In this document: positions 25,247 through 34,799 of the stretch, piece after piece | Numbering within the stretch: position 1 is the first letter of the stretch | Layout: each line of letters begins with the position of its first letter | NCBI GenBank assembly: GCA_031315915.1 | Contig: JALDRK010000029.1 | Coordinates: forward strand, 1 to 48,014 | DNA from: Nitrospirales bacterium | GTDB lineage: Bacteria; Nitrospirota; Nitrospiria; Nitrospirales; UBA8639 | Length of the DNA stretch: 48,014 nucleotides | Direction: 5' to 3' | Position numbers and translations under genes: made by a program | Notes under the pieces: model-generated | Told to the model about the DNA's origin: nothing | The model's database searches: none | What the model saw: only the letters and a program-made list of their open reading frames with translations

Positions 25247-25357
25247 GTGAATTCCCCTACTGATTGGTTGAACCGGACGTGACCGAATCGGCATTCCCCG
25301 ATATCGTGGATCCTCCTAAAATTCCTAAAGATCTTCACAAGACTCCGCCTTTTCCTC

Positions 25358-25711
25358 TTATTTCTCAAGGTCCACAACCGGCCGAACCTCCATACTTCCG
25401 AGGCGAACCGATGGAAACTTGGAAGCGATCTGAACGGCCTCGTTGATATCTCTGGCGTCAATGAGAAAGAAGCCGCCGATCTGCTCCTTCGTTTCTGCGA
25501 AAGGACCATCGGAGAGAGAAATTCCCCCATTACGGACCCGCACGGTCACCGCCATCTCGACAGGCTCGAGGGGATTTGATACAAGGAGATGGCCGCTCTT
25601 GTGGAGTTCTTCACAATAGATCCGCGTTTCATCCATGAGTTCATCTCTTTGGCTTCTTGATATGGTCTCCAATTTTTTCTCCTCCATACAACAGAAGAGC
25701 AGATATTTCAT
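25358..25711 (-). CDS. YCII/DGPF-domain protein
   Basis: The 117-residue protein starts MKYLLFCCMEEKKLET and has DGPF at residues 68-71 in SLSDGPFAETKEQIGGFF, then ARDINEAVQIASKFP and SMEVRPVVDLEK. FCCMEEKK near the N-terminus separates it from the other three copies. The gene is the closest DGPF partner to the ECF sigma gene (226 bp) and lies directly under a candidate ECF42 promoter (25759-25784). Confidence 0.87.
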   Translation of the reverse strand: MKYLLFCCMEEKKLETISRSQRDELMDETRIYCEELHKSGHLLVSNPLEPVEMAVTVRVRNGGISLSDGPFAETKEQIGGFFLIDARDINEAVQIASKFPSVRLGSMEVRPVVDLEK

Positions 25712-25758
25712 GACTTCAGGCCTCCAATAGGTAGGTGAAATGTGATTGTTATCACATA

Positions 25759-25784
25759 GTCGTCCAGGAAGATCAAAATCGACA
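25759..25784 (-). promoter_or_regulatory. Candidate ECF42 promoter of the DGPF gene next to the sigma factor
   Basis: The minus strand reads TGTCGATTT (25784-25776), with CGAC at 25762-25759 after 16 nt. It is 48 bp before the ATG of the DGPF gene. A further TGTCGA (25810-25805, part of a GTCGAC palindrome) lies 26 bp upstream and has no partner at the right distance. Confidence 0.6.
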
Positions 25785-25937
25785 ATGGCGTTTCATCCAT
25801 CCTGTCGACAACGCTGGGACCCTGGGAATGGGGAACTACCAAAACTTATCCTCAAGATATTGTGGATGTGCCAAGTTCTGGCACATCAAAATCGGAAAAG
25901 TTCCCGGTCGTGCCTAATTTGATACGGATAGGGGTGA

Positions 25938-27197
25938 TTAACCGTAGTCGTGCAACTCGGCCAGCCGTCGTTTGAGAAATCTCCGTTCAGGCTCTTGCTG
26001 GGTGAGGCCAAGAGCCTGCTCGTAGGAGGCCTTCGCTTCGGTCGTTCGCCCCAATCGGCGGTAAAAGTCCGCTCGCGCGGCATACGCCAGATGATAGTTC
26101 GACAATTCTCCTCGCCGGAGGATGGAGTCAATGAGGCTAAGGCCTGCTAATGGGCCGTCGCGCATGGCCACTGCGACGGCCCGATTCAGTTCGACCACCG
26201 GAGAGGGGCCGGCCTGCATCAGCAAGTCATACAGTGCGACAATTTGAGCCCAGTTTGTCTCGGCGGGCTGAGGCGCCTCGGCATGCACTCCGGCAATCGC
26301 GGCTTGAATGGTGTATGGACCAACCTGATTTGAGGCAAATGCCCGTTCTATCAGGATCGTTCCCTCAATAATTTGATCACGGTTCCACAGCGAACGGTCC
26401 TGGTCGTCCAGAAGAATCAGTTCGCCTGTCGCCGAAATACGTGCGACACGGCGAGAATCGTGTAACAACATCAGCGCCAATAATCCCATCGTCTCAGGGT
26501 CGGGAAGCAATTCGACCAGCAATCGCCCCAGGCGGATGGCCTCGGCGGAGAGATCATGCCGCGTCAGTGACCCACCGGAAGAAGCCGAGTATCCCTCGTT
26601 GAACACCAGATACACGACTCGAAGCACTGCATCCAAACGAGCCGGCAAATCGGTTTCCGAAGGCACCTGATAGGGAATGCACGCGGTGCGAATCTTTCCC
26701 TTGGCTCGCACGATTCGCTGGGCGATCGTGGAGGGCTTCGCGAGAAAGGCGCGCGCAATCTCTTCCGTCGTGAGGCCGCAGACCTCGCGTAGCGTCATCG
26801 CCACCTGAGCCTCGGGCGCGAGGGCGGGATGACAACACGTGAAGATCAGTCGTAACCGGTCGTCCTCGATGCTTTCATCGTCCGGCTCTTCAAGTGGGTA
26901 GAGGGCGGATTCCAATTGTTTGGCATGTTCAGTCAGGGAGGCATCGAAACGTGCTCGTCGCCGCATGCCATCGATGGCCTTGAACCGGCCGGTCGATACG
27001 AGCCATGCCCGAGGATTGGACGGGACGCCGTTCCGTATCCACTGCTCGGCAGCCACGGCGAAGGCATCGTGCAGGGCCTCTTCCGCAGCATCAAAATCGC
27101 CAAGCAGGCGAATCAAGGTAGCGAGAACCCGCCGGGATTCTTCCCGATATACCTCCTCTACCAACTCACGCACCTTGCTGTCCGTGACTTCGCTCAT
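25938..27197 (-). CDS. ECF sigma factor with long C-terminal extension (ECF42 type)
   Basis: A 419-residue RNA polymerase sigma factor. Region 2 lies at about residues 12-82 (VYREESRRVLATLIRLLGDF, then AAEEALHDAFAVAAEQW) and region 4 at about 125-170 (TLREVCGLTTEEIARAFLAK, then STIAQRIVRAKGKIR). About 240 more residues follow, an all-helical TPR/DUF6596-like extension (YLVFNEGYSASSGG, then ELNRAVAVAMRDGPLAGL and YHLAYAARADFYRRLGRTTEA). This architecture, and four adjacent DGPF genes, mark the ECF42 group, in which the C-terminal extension replaces a classical anti-sigma factor in control. Its ATG (27195-27197) overlaps the stop of the preceding gene as TAATG. It probably reads the TGTCGA-N16/17-CGAC sites of this cluster. 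Confidence 0.88.
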   Translation of the reverse strand: MSEVTDSKVRELVEEVYREESRRVLATLIRLLGDFDAAEEALHDAFAVAAEQWIRNGVPSNPRAWLVSTGRFKAIDGMRRRARFDASLTEHAKQLESALYPLEEPDDESIEDDRLRLIFTCCHPALAPEAQVAMTLREVCGLTTEEIARAFLAKPSTIAQRIVRAKGKIRTACIPYQVPSETDLPARLDAVLRVVYLVFNEGYSASSGGSLTRHDLSAEAIRLGRLLVELLPDPETMGLLALMLLHDSRRVARISATGELILLDDQDRSLWNRDQIIEGTILIERAFASNQVGPYTIQAAIAGVHAEAPQPAETNWAQIVALYDLLMQAGPSPVVELNRAVAVAMRDGPLAGLSLIDSILRRGELSNYHLAYAARADFYRRLGRTTEAKASYEQALGLTQQEPERRFLKRRLAELHDYG

Positions 27198-27973
27198 TAT
27201 CGATTAGACCTTACATAGAGGTGTCCGGAGAGACCACTCATTATTCCATCCGCCGGAAACACTGCCCCTGTCATTGCAGAATGCATAACACCGCGACCAG
27301 CCCGATCAGCCACGACGGCAGCTCGGATATTTCTCTTCACACAGAACGACTCTCTTGGTTCTATTTGGTAGACCTGAATGATCAGATCCATGATATTAGG
27401 AACCGCTCCATCGACGGTCAATTCCACTGGGCGGTGGCTGCGCGCCCGCGTCCTGGTCCCCAAGCCGACCGCTTCACTGCACCAGCCAGACTTGCACCAC
27501 ATTGCATAAGGCACGAAGGTGCTCCGGCCACGCACGGCCGGCCTGCGCCGCGCGTTACCGGTGTTGATGGGAGACAAAGCGATCCTCTGCGCATGCGTGG
27601 CTAGCAGCCGCTTTGTATCGACGGCCAGCACGACCTGGGGCCTGGGATCACACGCGCGTCGCTGACGATCGAGACGGGCAGGGTCGAGCCAAAAGTATAC
27701 CTTGGAATTGAGCAACCCATACCACTCGACCGGACTTATTCCAATCAGACATCGCGCCAGCGCCTGTGTGAGCATCGGTTTCTGATCCCGGACTTGTACC
27801 CCGTTCGGCAACTCGATATGGATTGAACGAGGTCGTTGCTCGAATTGTGCTCGTTTGTTACCCCGAACTCCTGCCAGGTCGAGTAGAGCACTGGTGCTGA
27901 GCAAACCATGCTGCTGGATCGACGGCCAGTTGGCAGCTTCAGCGAGGTGAAAGACTTGGGCCGGTAACTTCAT
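27197..27973 (-). CDS. DUF7002-like protein, coupled to the sigma factor
   Basis: A 258-residue protein starting MKLPAQVFHLAEAANWPSIQ. The first 200 residues resemble the DUF7002 group as I remember it: HLAEAANWPSIQQHGLLSTS, QARCL-type and EWYGLLNSKVYFWLDPARL segments, GRSTFVPYAMW and RARSHRPVELTVDGAVPNIM. The H-x-G-LLS and Y/FW pattern recalls ADP-ribosyltransferase-fold proteins, but I cannot confirm catalytic residues. The last 50 residues (CVKRNIRAAVVADR onward) look unlike the rest and may be read-through after a lost stop. The gene's stop and the sigma factor's ATG share one base (TAATG), so translation is coupled. Function unknown. Confidence 0.6.
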   Translation of the reverse strand: MKLPAQVFHLAEAANWPSIQQHGLLSTSALLDLAGVRGNKRAQFEQRPRSIHIELPNGVQVRDQKPMLTQALARCLIGISPVEWYGLLNSKVYFWLDPARLDRQRRACDPRPQVVLAVDTKRLLATHAQRIALSPINTGNARRRPAVRGRSTFVPYAMWCKSGWCSEAVGLGTRTRARSHRPVELTVDGAVPNIMDLIIQVYQIEPRESFCVKRNIRAAVVADRAGRGVMHSAMTGAVFPADGIMSGLSGHLYVRSNR

Positions 27974-28016
27974 CTCGTTGTGCTCCTATTTCAGTAAATG
28001 CTCCGCCAGACGATTG

Positions 28017-28607
28017 TCACGCTTTTTCATGACCCTTCTGCTGGAAACGCGGATTCAATGTGAGACGGCCGCCTTCCCATTGTAAGCGAGTCACATGCCA
28101 CTCGATCGGTTTCCATCCGCGAGCGGTCATCCATGCCGGAGCAGGCCGTGTTACGGCAACTGCTCCGAATGAGTCGGCGAGACTCGCAATCCGGTGGTTG
28201 ACGCTCACGCTATCGCCATAGATCTCCCGCGACTGTAATGTGCGAAACCCGAACTCCACCAAAGCTTCCATCACTTCGATGGCGTAACCGTAGCGGCCCC
28301 AGAACTCCGGAGCGAGCTCAATCCCCAGTTCGGCCCTTCCGCCTTCCGAACCCGCCGTACGGAGTCCACAGCAACCGATAAGCTGTTGTGGCGGTCGGCG
28401 CTGGATAATAGCAAGTTGGTAGTTCCGTCTGGGACGCTCCTTTGCCCACTGTGCAAAAGTCTCGAGAAGCCCCTGAGCATGCCCGGACATAATCTCGTCT
28501 GGCCCATAAAATTCGAGAGAACGCGGATCGGCATGATAAGCCTCAAAGGCCGATGCATCCTCCTCGCACAAGTCTCGAAGCACAAACCGCCTGGTCATGA
28601 TTTCCAT
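28017..28607 (-). CDS. GNAT-family N-acetyltransferase (RimJ/RimL-like)
   Basis: With the ATG at 28605-28607 (MEIMTRRFVLRDLCEEDASAF) the protein has 196 residues. It shows the RimJ-type GNAT pattern: TRRFVLRDL at the start, LAIIQRRPPQQLIGCCGL, AELGIELAPEFWGRYGYAIE as the acetyl-CoA segment (Q/R-x2-G-x-A region written GRYGYA) and VNHRIASLADSFG. It transfers an acetyl group to an amine; the substrate is unknown. The longer frame to 28745 adds a Cys-rich stretch without family character, so I used the shorter form, though an ATG at 28653-28655 is also possible. Confidence 0.7.
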   Translation of the reverse strand: MEIMTRRFVLRDLCEEDASAFEAYHADPRSLEFYGPDEIMSGHAQGLLETFAQWAKERPRRNYQLAIIQRRPPQQLIGCCGLRTAGSEGGRAELGIELAPEFWGRYGYAIEVMEALVEFGFRTLQSREIYGDSVSVNHRIASLADSFGAVAVTRPAPAWMTARGWKPIEWHVTRLQWEGGRLTLNPRFQQKGHEKA

Positions 28608-28796
28608 TCCGGTCTCTCGAACGCAGGGCACACAAAGAACTTCCGGGCGGCTCATACTTGTTGGGCAGAGCCGTATGTTCCATCTTCTTCCGACATCCAT
28701 GCTGATTGGTTTCGTCACATTCAGCATGCCGCTATAACCATTCACCAGCTCCAGACCATCATGTTTTCCATGACAGCTCGTGTCAGTCTGTAATAT

Positions 28797-29201
28797 TCAA
28801 ATTCGCTCCGCAGCAGAGTCGACAATGGCGATCGCTTCGATCTCAATCATCGCATCCGGAGAATAAAGCGAACTGACTTCGACGATGGTGTCAGCCGGAT
28901 AGGGAGGAGTAAACCATTTCCCGCGCAATGTGACTATGCGATTAAAGTTACTCATGTCGGTCAGAAAAATGGTGACTTTGATGACGTTCTTCAAGCTCGA
29001 TCCTCCCGCGCGTAACACGCGATCGAGATTGTTAAACGTCTGCCCCGCCTGCGCATCGAAGTCGCCCACGCCGACTATCCGGCCTTGAGTATCGATTGCG
29101 GTCTGACCGGAAATAAACACCAAATCTCCCACCCGATATCCCTGAGCTAGACGGAACTGTTCATAGGGATCGGGATCGACGGTGATCCGTTGAATTTTCA
29201 T
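28797..29201 (-). CDS. RidA/YER057c-family protein lacking the catalytic arginine
   Basis: The 134-residue protein has the Rid fold: YRVGDLVFISGQTAIDTQGR, then QAGQTFNNLDRVLRAGGSSL, NVIKVTIFLTDMSNF and YPADTIVEVSSLYSPDAMIE, followed by IEAIAIV. Classical RidA needs an Arg in the PARSxVEV segment for imine/enamine deaminase activity; here that segment reads ADTIVEV, so the Arg is missing. It therefore belongs to one of the Rid subgroups without the RidA activity. The ATG at 29199-29201 has an AAGGAG-type ribosome-binding site. No partner gene indicates its role. Confidence 0.83.
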   Translation of the reverse strand: MKIQRITVDPDPYEQFRLAQGYRVGDLVFISGQTAIDTQGRIVGVGDFDAQAGQTFNNLDRVLRAGGSSLKNVIKVTIFLTDMSNFNRIVTLRGKWFTPPYPADTIVEVSSLYSPDAMIEIEAIAIVDSAAERI

Positions 29202-29281
29202 GTCGTGTACTCCTTACGGTTATCACATACATTCCGCGCAACCCTTGTCCAACCGCAGCCTCCTCTGACGCGCTACCAACT

Positions 29282-29653
29282 CTACCCCACGGTGAGCAGT
29301 TCAAGGATGTGTCCGTTAGGGTCGCAAAAATACACTCCGCGCCCGCCGCCACGATGATTGATCTGCATGTCGTCTCGCGAGTGAGGCTCGGCTCCATAGG
29401 GAATGCCTTCCGTTTGAATGCGACCGAAGATTGCATCGAACTCGACTTCGCTCACTTTAAACGCGTAATGATGGACGTCGAATCCGTCGACATCATCGTC
29501 GAAATCGAGCGTAAGCGACTCATTGATCTGCACAGGAGCGAAATAACCCACTGCATGCTCGTCGAACGTCAGGCCGAAAATCTTCGAGAAAAACTTCGCC
29601 GACCCGATCTTGTCACGCGCCGGCACGATCGTGTGATTGAGTTCTATCGTCAT
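29282..29653 (-). CDS. VOC-superfamily protein
   Basis: With the ATG at 29651-29653 (MTIELNHTIVPARDKIGSAK, good GGGAGGA upstream) the protein has 123 residues. It carries VOC features: ELNHTIVPARDK, then KFFSKIFGLTFDEHAVGYF, DVHHYAFKVSEVEFDAIFGR and GRGVYFCDPNGHILELLTVG. The N-terminal His, central HHYAF and final E of HILEL are positioned like the metal ligands of glyoxalase/dioxygenase relatives. It is a stand-alone cytoplasmic protein of unknown substrate. Confidence 0.82.
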   Translation of the reverse strand: MTIELNHTIVPARDKIGSAKFFSKIFGLTFDEHAVGYFAPVQINESLTLDFDDDVDGFDVHHYAFKVSEVEFDAIFGRIQTEGIPYGAEPHSRDDMQINHRGGGRGVYFCDPNGHILELLTVG

Positions 29654-29719
29654 GATAATCCTCCCATTCCTGGTCTGAACAAATTTTCGACACGTCCGGC
29701 GCAAAACCGGCCGCCGCGT

Positions 29720-30472
29720 TCAAGGTGAGGCGCTTCCCATGCCAGGCCCCAACACTTCGCGCATAGTCGCCGCTAGATCACGCAGCGCACTTCCAGCATC
29801 TCCACGAAAGGCTGATCCATGCATAATCGCCAATTGTTTCGGCTGCAGATCGGCCAACCCTTGCAGGACTGCCTCCGTCGATGACGTGTACGGATAGGCA
29901 TTCGCCAACGGACCTTTCTGACCCTCGATTAACGCGCATTTGGCACGATCGACGAGATCCGATTCGGTCACGGGCTCTACGTCGCCTCCATGAGAGAAGA
30001 GGTCCGAGCACAGTAACGTGCGCGTAACCTCCTCGAACAACAGGCCGGCTTCCCAGTTATGCGGCACATGCGGAGTCTGCCGGAACCTCAGCCGATAGTT
30101 TCCGGTTTTCAGGATTTCGTCATGCGCCAGCACGCGAGCCGGACGCACGGCGAAATCGTTTACGCTGACGAGCGCCCCGACCAAGCCGCACACCGGTTCC
30201 GCGCGTGGAGCCAACGCCAGCCATTCGTTGAGCGCCCCGCATTCATCCGCTTCGAAATGGCTGAACGAAATCCATCGCAGCATGGCCGGATCGATGACGC
30301 GTGCGACGGCTTCCCGCACAATCGGAAACATCTGCTTCATGCCTGTATGGAAGAGCAGCGGCTCGTCATCCTTGATCAGGAAATGATTGAATCGGAGATT
30401 GAATTCCGGAACATGGATCGAGATGGCATAATGATCGGGCGCAATCTCCGCGACTCTTGCCTTATGCGTCAT
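29720..30472 (-). CDS. Metallo-beta-lactamase-fold protein of the diiron (ODP-like) type
   Basis: With the ATG at 30470-30472 ([23 protein letters not shown] upstream) the protein has 250 residues. Its metal motif is [11 protein letters not shown], i.e. H-x-E-x-D as in flavodiiron/ODP domains rather than the hydrolase H-x-H-x-D-H. It is followed by [10 protein letters not shown] (bridging Asp) and [10 protein letters not shown] (late His). ODP-type domains bind two irons and react with or sense O2 or NO. There is no flavodoxin domain attached, so reductase activity would need a separate partner. The gene lies between a VOC gene and an arylamine N-acetyltransferase gene. Confidence 0.75.
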   Translation of the reverse strand: MTHKARVAEIAPDHYAISIHVPEFNLRFNHFLIKDDEPLLFHTGMKQMFPIVREAVARVIDPAMLRWISFSHFEADECGALNEWLALAPRAEPVCGLVGALVSVNDFAVRPARVLAHDEILKTGNYRLRFRQTPHVPHNWEAGLLFEEVTRTLLCSDLFSHGGDVEPVTESDLVDRAKCALIEGQKGPLANAYPYTSSTEAVLQGLADLQPKQLAIMHGSAFRGDAGSALRDLAATMREVLGPGMGSASP

Positions 30473-30563
30473 GGGTTCTCCTTCTTTTGTTCGACCGTCC
30501 GGACAAGACGTTCCCATATGGATGTGCACGTCGTCGGACCATGCACTGACAACACCGTTACGG

Positions 30564-31388
30564 TCATTCCGTCGACGTTGTGACCTTCATAAGCGCGGTC
30601 TCGAGTTCCGGCATGTCGGGCAACGTGATGCGAAACACGGTCTCCAGTGTCTCCCGCATATCTTGGACATTGGGGATCAACTGTCGTTCAATTTCGCCGT
30701 GTCTATGATAGACGGTCAGCCGGTTATTCCTCAGCGCATACCGGCAATCCTTTGCCACCCGCGCGGCCAGCAATCCGTTGATAAACAGCGACTCAGGGTG
30801 GGTGGAAAGATACCAACTGGCTACTTCATAATCGGGAAGAAGGTGCTCGGATAAACCGAAACGATAGAGCGATATCCATTCGCCGCGAATGTGGACCTGC
30901 GCGATGAATTCGTCGTTGACTTTGAGCAGCCGGAACGTTTCATGCGGCGTGGTTTGTTCGATACCGGGTTCGAGGCGTAGCGGGCCGGTGAGTGTCACGC
31001 CGCCAAAACCGGCATCCACGATGTAAGGGCAGCCGTCAAGATCAACTTGGAGAAGCATGTGACTGCGAGGAGGCACCACGCCTTCCTGGGTATTCCACAG
31101 TACGCGCGCGGCCAATCCCGTGACCTGAAAGCCGAGTGCTTCGAGCATGTGTTTCAAAAGAAGGTTGTGCTCGAAGCAATAGCCGCCACGACCGTCTCTC
31201 ACCATTTTTTGCTGAAGCGAGGATACATCGAGGAGGACCGGCCATCCCATCAACGGATTCAAATTCTCAAATGCAATAGTTTCAGTATGGCAAAGCTGAA
31301 TGTTCCGGAGGACATCGAGTGTGGGCTTGCGGTTGCCCGCATAGCCGATCCGCCGGCAATAGGCCTCAAGGTCGATGGCCGTTGTCAT
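30564..31388 (-). CDS. nat: Arylamine N-acetyltransferase
   Basis: A cytoplasmic enzyme that moves acetyl groups from acetyl-CoA to arylamines and hydrazines. The Cys-His-Asp triad is intact: C71 in [13 protein letters not shown]110 in [12 protein letters not shown] and D125 in YIVDAGFGG. The N-terminal [14 protein letters not shown] segment is also typical. With the ATG at 31386-31388 the protein has 274 residues, normal for the family; ten further codons are possible upstream, but neither start has a strong ribosome-binding site. It is downstream of the efflux pump gene on the same strand, 153 bp away, so a shared detoxification role with the pump is possible but unproven. Confidence 0.9.
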   Translation of the reverse strand: MTTAIDLEAYCRRIGYAGNRKPTLDVLRNIQLCHTETIAFENLNPLMGWPVLLDVSSLQQKMVRDGRGGYCFEHNLLLKHMLEALGFQVTGLAARVLWNTQEGVVPPRSHMLLQVDLDGCPYIVDAGFGGVTLTGPLRLEPGIEQTTPHETFRLLKVNDEFIAQVHIRGEWISLYRFGLSEHLLPDYEVASWYLSTHPESLFINGLLAARVAKDCRYALRNNRLTVYHRHGEIERQLIPNVQDMRETLETVFRITLPDMPELETALMKVTTSTE

Positions 31389-31541
31389 GGTCGGCAGGAT
31401 GGTTGGGTTCGTGACCACGAGTCACCCGATAGCGGATTTGCACACTCCCATTTTCGGTGCAAAGAATTGATTACGCTTTTCGTGCCTATCACACGGACGC
31501 ATGCGGAACTCCCATCTTCTTGCGATGTTGACTCAATCGCT

Positions 31542-34500
31542 TCATTCTTTGGCTGCAGCCAATTGTAGTCCCCCGGGCTCGAGTTCCTCGTCCATGGCCC
31601 TTGGCTGGTGCTGCGCCGCAATCAGCGAGTAAAACACCGGTACGACAAAAAGGGTGAACAGGGTACCGAGGGTCATACCGGTCACCAGGACCATCCCGAT
31701 GCTGTTACGGGCTTCGGCCCCCGGACCGGATACCAACACCAGCGGGAGATGTCCAAAGACCGTAGCCGCGGAGGTCATCAGCACCGGCCGCAACCTCGTC
31801 AAAGACGCTTCGCGCAGCGCCGACGCCTTCGAGAATCCTCTCGCCTGGAGCGTATTGGCGAACTCCACGATCAGGATCCCGTTCTTGGCGATGAGACCCA
31901 CCAAGGTGATCAATCCGACCTGGGAATAGATGTTGATCGTGGTAAGGTCCAGAAAACTGAATACCAGGGCCCCTGAGATGGCCAGGGGGACCGATCCGAG
32001 CAACACAATGAGGGGATCGCGAAAACTGTGAAACTGGGCGGCCAGGACCAGGTAAATGAGCACCACGGCAAATCCGAGCGTGACGGTAAGCGCCGAGACC
32101 TCGCGACGAATCTGCCGGGATTCCCCGGCATAATCGAGCACCACACGTGGGCCGGTCGACGCCGACGCAGCCTCTTCAAGCACGCGCAGCCCTTCTTCCT
32201 TCGTCACGCCCGGCTTGACACCGCCGAAGACCCGCGCGGCGTTGCGCTGCTGAAAACGATTCAACGTGCGCGGAGCGGTGCTCGTCTCGATGTGCGTAAA
32301 CGTCGAAACCGGCACGAGTTGACCGCTCGGAGTCTTGATCTTCAGGTCGAGCAATGGTCCTACCGTCGCGCGATCCTGATCATCCATTTGCGGGATGACT
32401 TTATAACTGCGGTCAAAAAAGTTAAACCGATTGACATAGGCCCCACCAAGCAATGTTCCCAATTCCTGCCCAACCCCGGCCAAATCGAGTCCGAGATCCG
32501 AGAGCCTCTCGCGGTCGAGCACGACGTGTGCCTGAGGCAAATCGATTTTCAGATCGGTGTCCACGTACAGGAATTTTCCGCTTCGCCAGCCGGCATCCAC
32601 CACCGCCGAAATCGTCTCGAGCATCTGTTCCGGTGAAGCCTCGCTCTTGCACCACCAGCTCGACATCGTACTGGCCGGGAGTCGGAAGAGGCGGGTCGAG
32701 GCGAGGAAAGACACGCAGCCCCGGTACTTGCGACACCGCGCCATAAACCTCGCCGTACATTTCCTCAGTCGAACGAGTTCGTTCTCGCCAGTCCTTTGTC
32801 ACCATGCCGCCGAAGCCTCCCCAATTTGTCGTGAGCGACCACATGAACTTCGCTTCCGGGAAGGAAGTGATGGCTTTGACGACGGGCTGGGCTTCACGAT
32901 CGGTTGCCTCGACCGTCGAGTCGGGCGCGGCCTCGAAAAAGAGGCTCATGTGACTCTGATCCTCCACCGGCGCCAGCTCTTGTCGCGAAAACGTATACAA
33001 CGGCCAGGCGGCGAGCATGATGAGGAACGCAGCCACCACGATCGTCCACCGCATGTCCAGTGCGGCGTCGAGCAGCCAGGCATACCCGCGCCGCATGGAT
33101 TCGAATCGGCGGTTAACGAACAAGGTCATTCGGCCTTGCTTGCCCTGTGGATGCACAAATCGGGAGCTCATCATCGGCGAGAGGGTGACGGCCACCACCC
33201 CGGAGAGGACCACGGCCGCGGCGAGCGTAATGGCAAACTCGAGGAAGAGCGAACCGGTCAGGCCTCCCTGGAAGGCAATCGGCGTGTAGACCACCGCCAA
33301 GGTGATAGTCATGGCGACGATCGGGCCGAGGAGTTCGCGGGCGCCGATCAATGCGGCATTGAGCCGCGATTTCCCCAAGCGAACATGCCGTTCGACGTTT
33401 TCGACCACGACGATGGCATCGTCCACAACCAATCCGACCGCCAGCACTATCGCGAGAATGGTCAAAAGATTGAGGCTGAATCCCAAGGCGAACATGACGA
33501 TGGCGGCCCCGATCAATGAAACGGGCATCGCCAACAAGGGCACCATTGCCGTTCGCACCGAACCCATGAAGAGAAACACGACTAAGCCGACGATCAGAAT
33601 CGTCTCCGACAGCGTTTTGGTGATTTCCGTGAGGGCGTCTTCCATAAACACCGTCGCGTCGTATGCGAGGTGCATCTCGATATCTTTGGGCAAGCCGGGA
33701 CGCAATTGCTCCATCTCTTCGCGTAACCGGTGGGCAACCTCGATCTCATTCGAACCGACCAGCGGCCAGACCCCGAGATAGACCGCCTCTCGGCCGCTAT
33801 ACTTGGCAACGATCTCCGCTTCTTCGGCTCCGAGCTCGACTCGCGCGACATCCCGGAGCCGCACGAGCGCACCTTCACGGTCACTGACGATCAGTTCCTC
33901 GAACTCTTTGACGGACCTCAAATCGGTGTTCGCCAAGAGGTTGAGCTGCACAAGGTTGCCCTTCGTCCGGCCGACCGCGGCCAGAAAATTGTTCCTTTGC
34001 AAGGCTCCCTGCACATCGCCGGGGGAAAGATTGAGCGCCGAAAGACGATCCGGATCGATCCAGATACGCATGGCAATCTGACGGCCGCCTTCGATAGTCA
34101 CGCGCTGCACCCCCGCCAATGTCGAGAACTGGGGTTGCATGGTCCGTGCGAGCCAGTCGGTGATTCCCGGCACATCACGTTCTGTCGAGGAAAAGCTCAG
34201 ATAAAAGGAAGCGTACGGCCGGTCGGCACGCAGCACTTCGACCGCCGGAGGCTCCGCAGCCGGGGGCAACTCGGATCGGGCCTGCTGCAGGCGCGCGGTG
34301 ATCTCAGCCAGCGCTGCCGTGCTGCTATGATTGAGTTTGAGGTGGACGGTGACGGTGCTCACACCGGCTCGGCTGGTCGATTCGAGATAATCGATGCCGC
34401 CGATCGCCGATACGACCCGTTCGATCGGAGTCGTCAGAAACCCGCGAACCGTTTCGGCGCTGGCACCGTAGTACACCGTCGTAATGATGACCGAGGAACT

Positions 34501-34626
34501 TTCGATTTTCGGATACTGCTGGACCGGCAGGACTGTCAGGGCTCGCCATCCAACGAGCACAATGGCGAGGTTAATGACCACCGCAAGCACGGGATGTTTA
34601 ATAAACGTATCGGTAATGGAGCGCAT
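31542..34626 (-). pseudogene. RND-family efflux pump permease, split by a frameshift
   Basis: An AcrB-type proton-driven inner-membrane pump. The first part (34626 to about 32650) holds MRSITDTFIKHPVLAVVINL, the porter domains, and the TM4 proton-relay Asp pair in GLVVDDAIVVVENVE. The second part, in another frame (about 32650 to 31542), continues seamlessly from SEASPEQMLETISAVVDAGW to the TM10 Lys segment GLIAKNGILIVEFAN and the end. Homologues need DVELVVQ joined to SEASPEQ; here one extra base at about 32644-32650 separates them. Joined, the protein has about 1027 residues, normal for the family. It is either a recent frameshift mutation or a sequencing/assembly error: both halves are otherwise undamaged. 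The adaptor gene is 173 bp upstream. Confidence 0.82.
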
Positions 34627-34799
34627 AAGAATGTTCTTGTTCCGTCGTCACGATGAAGTGACGCATCGTGCCTGGTTCTTCCGTTCATTCCCGAAATCGC
34701 TCAGGAACTGTTCCGATTTTCTCTTGCTGATCATCGCGACTGATAATGCCTGCTTTCTCATGCGGGGACATGTGCATAGGCGTTCGATTCTGCGGGCCC

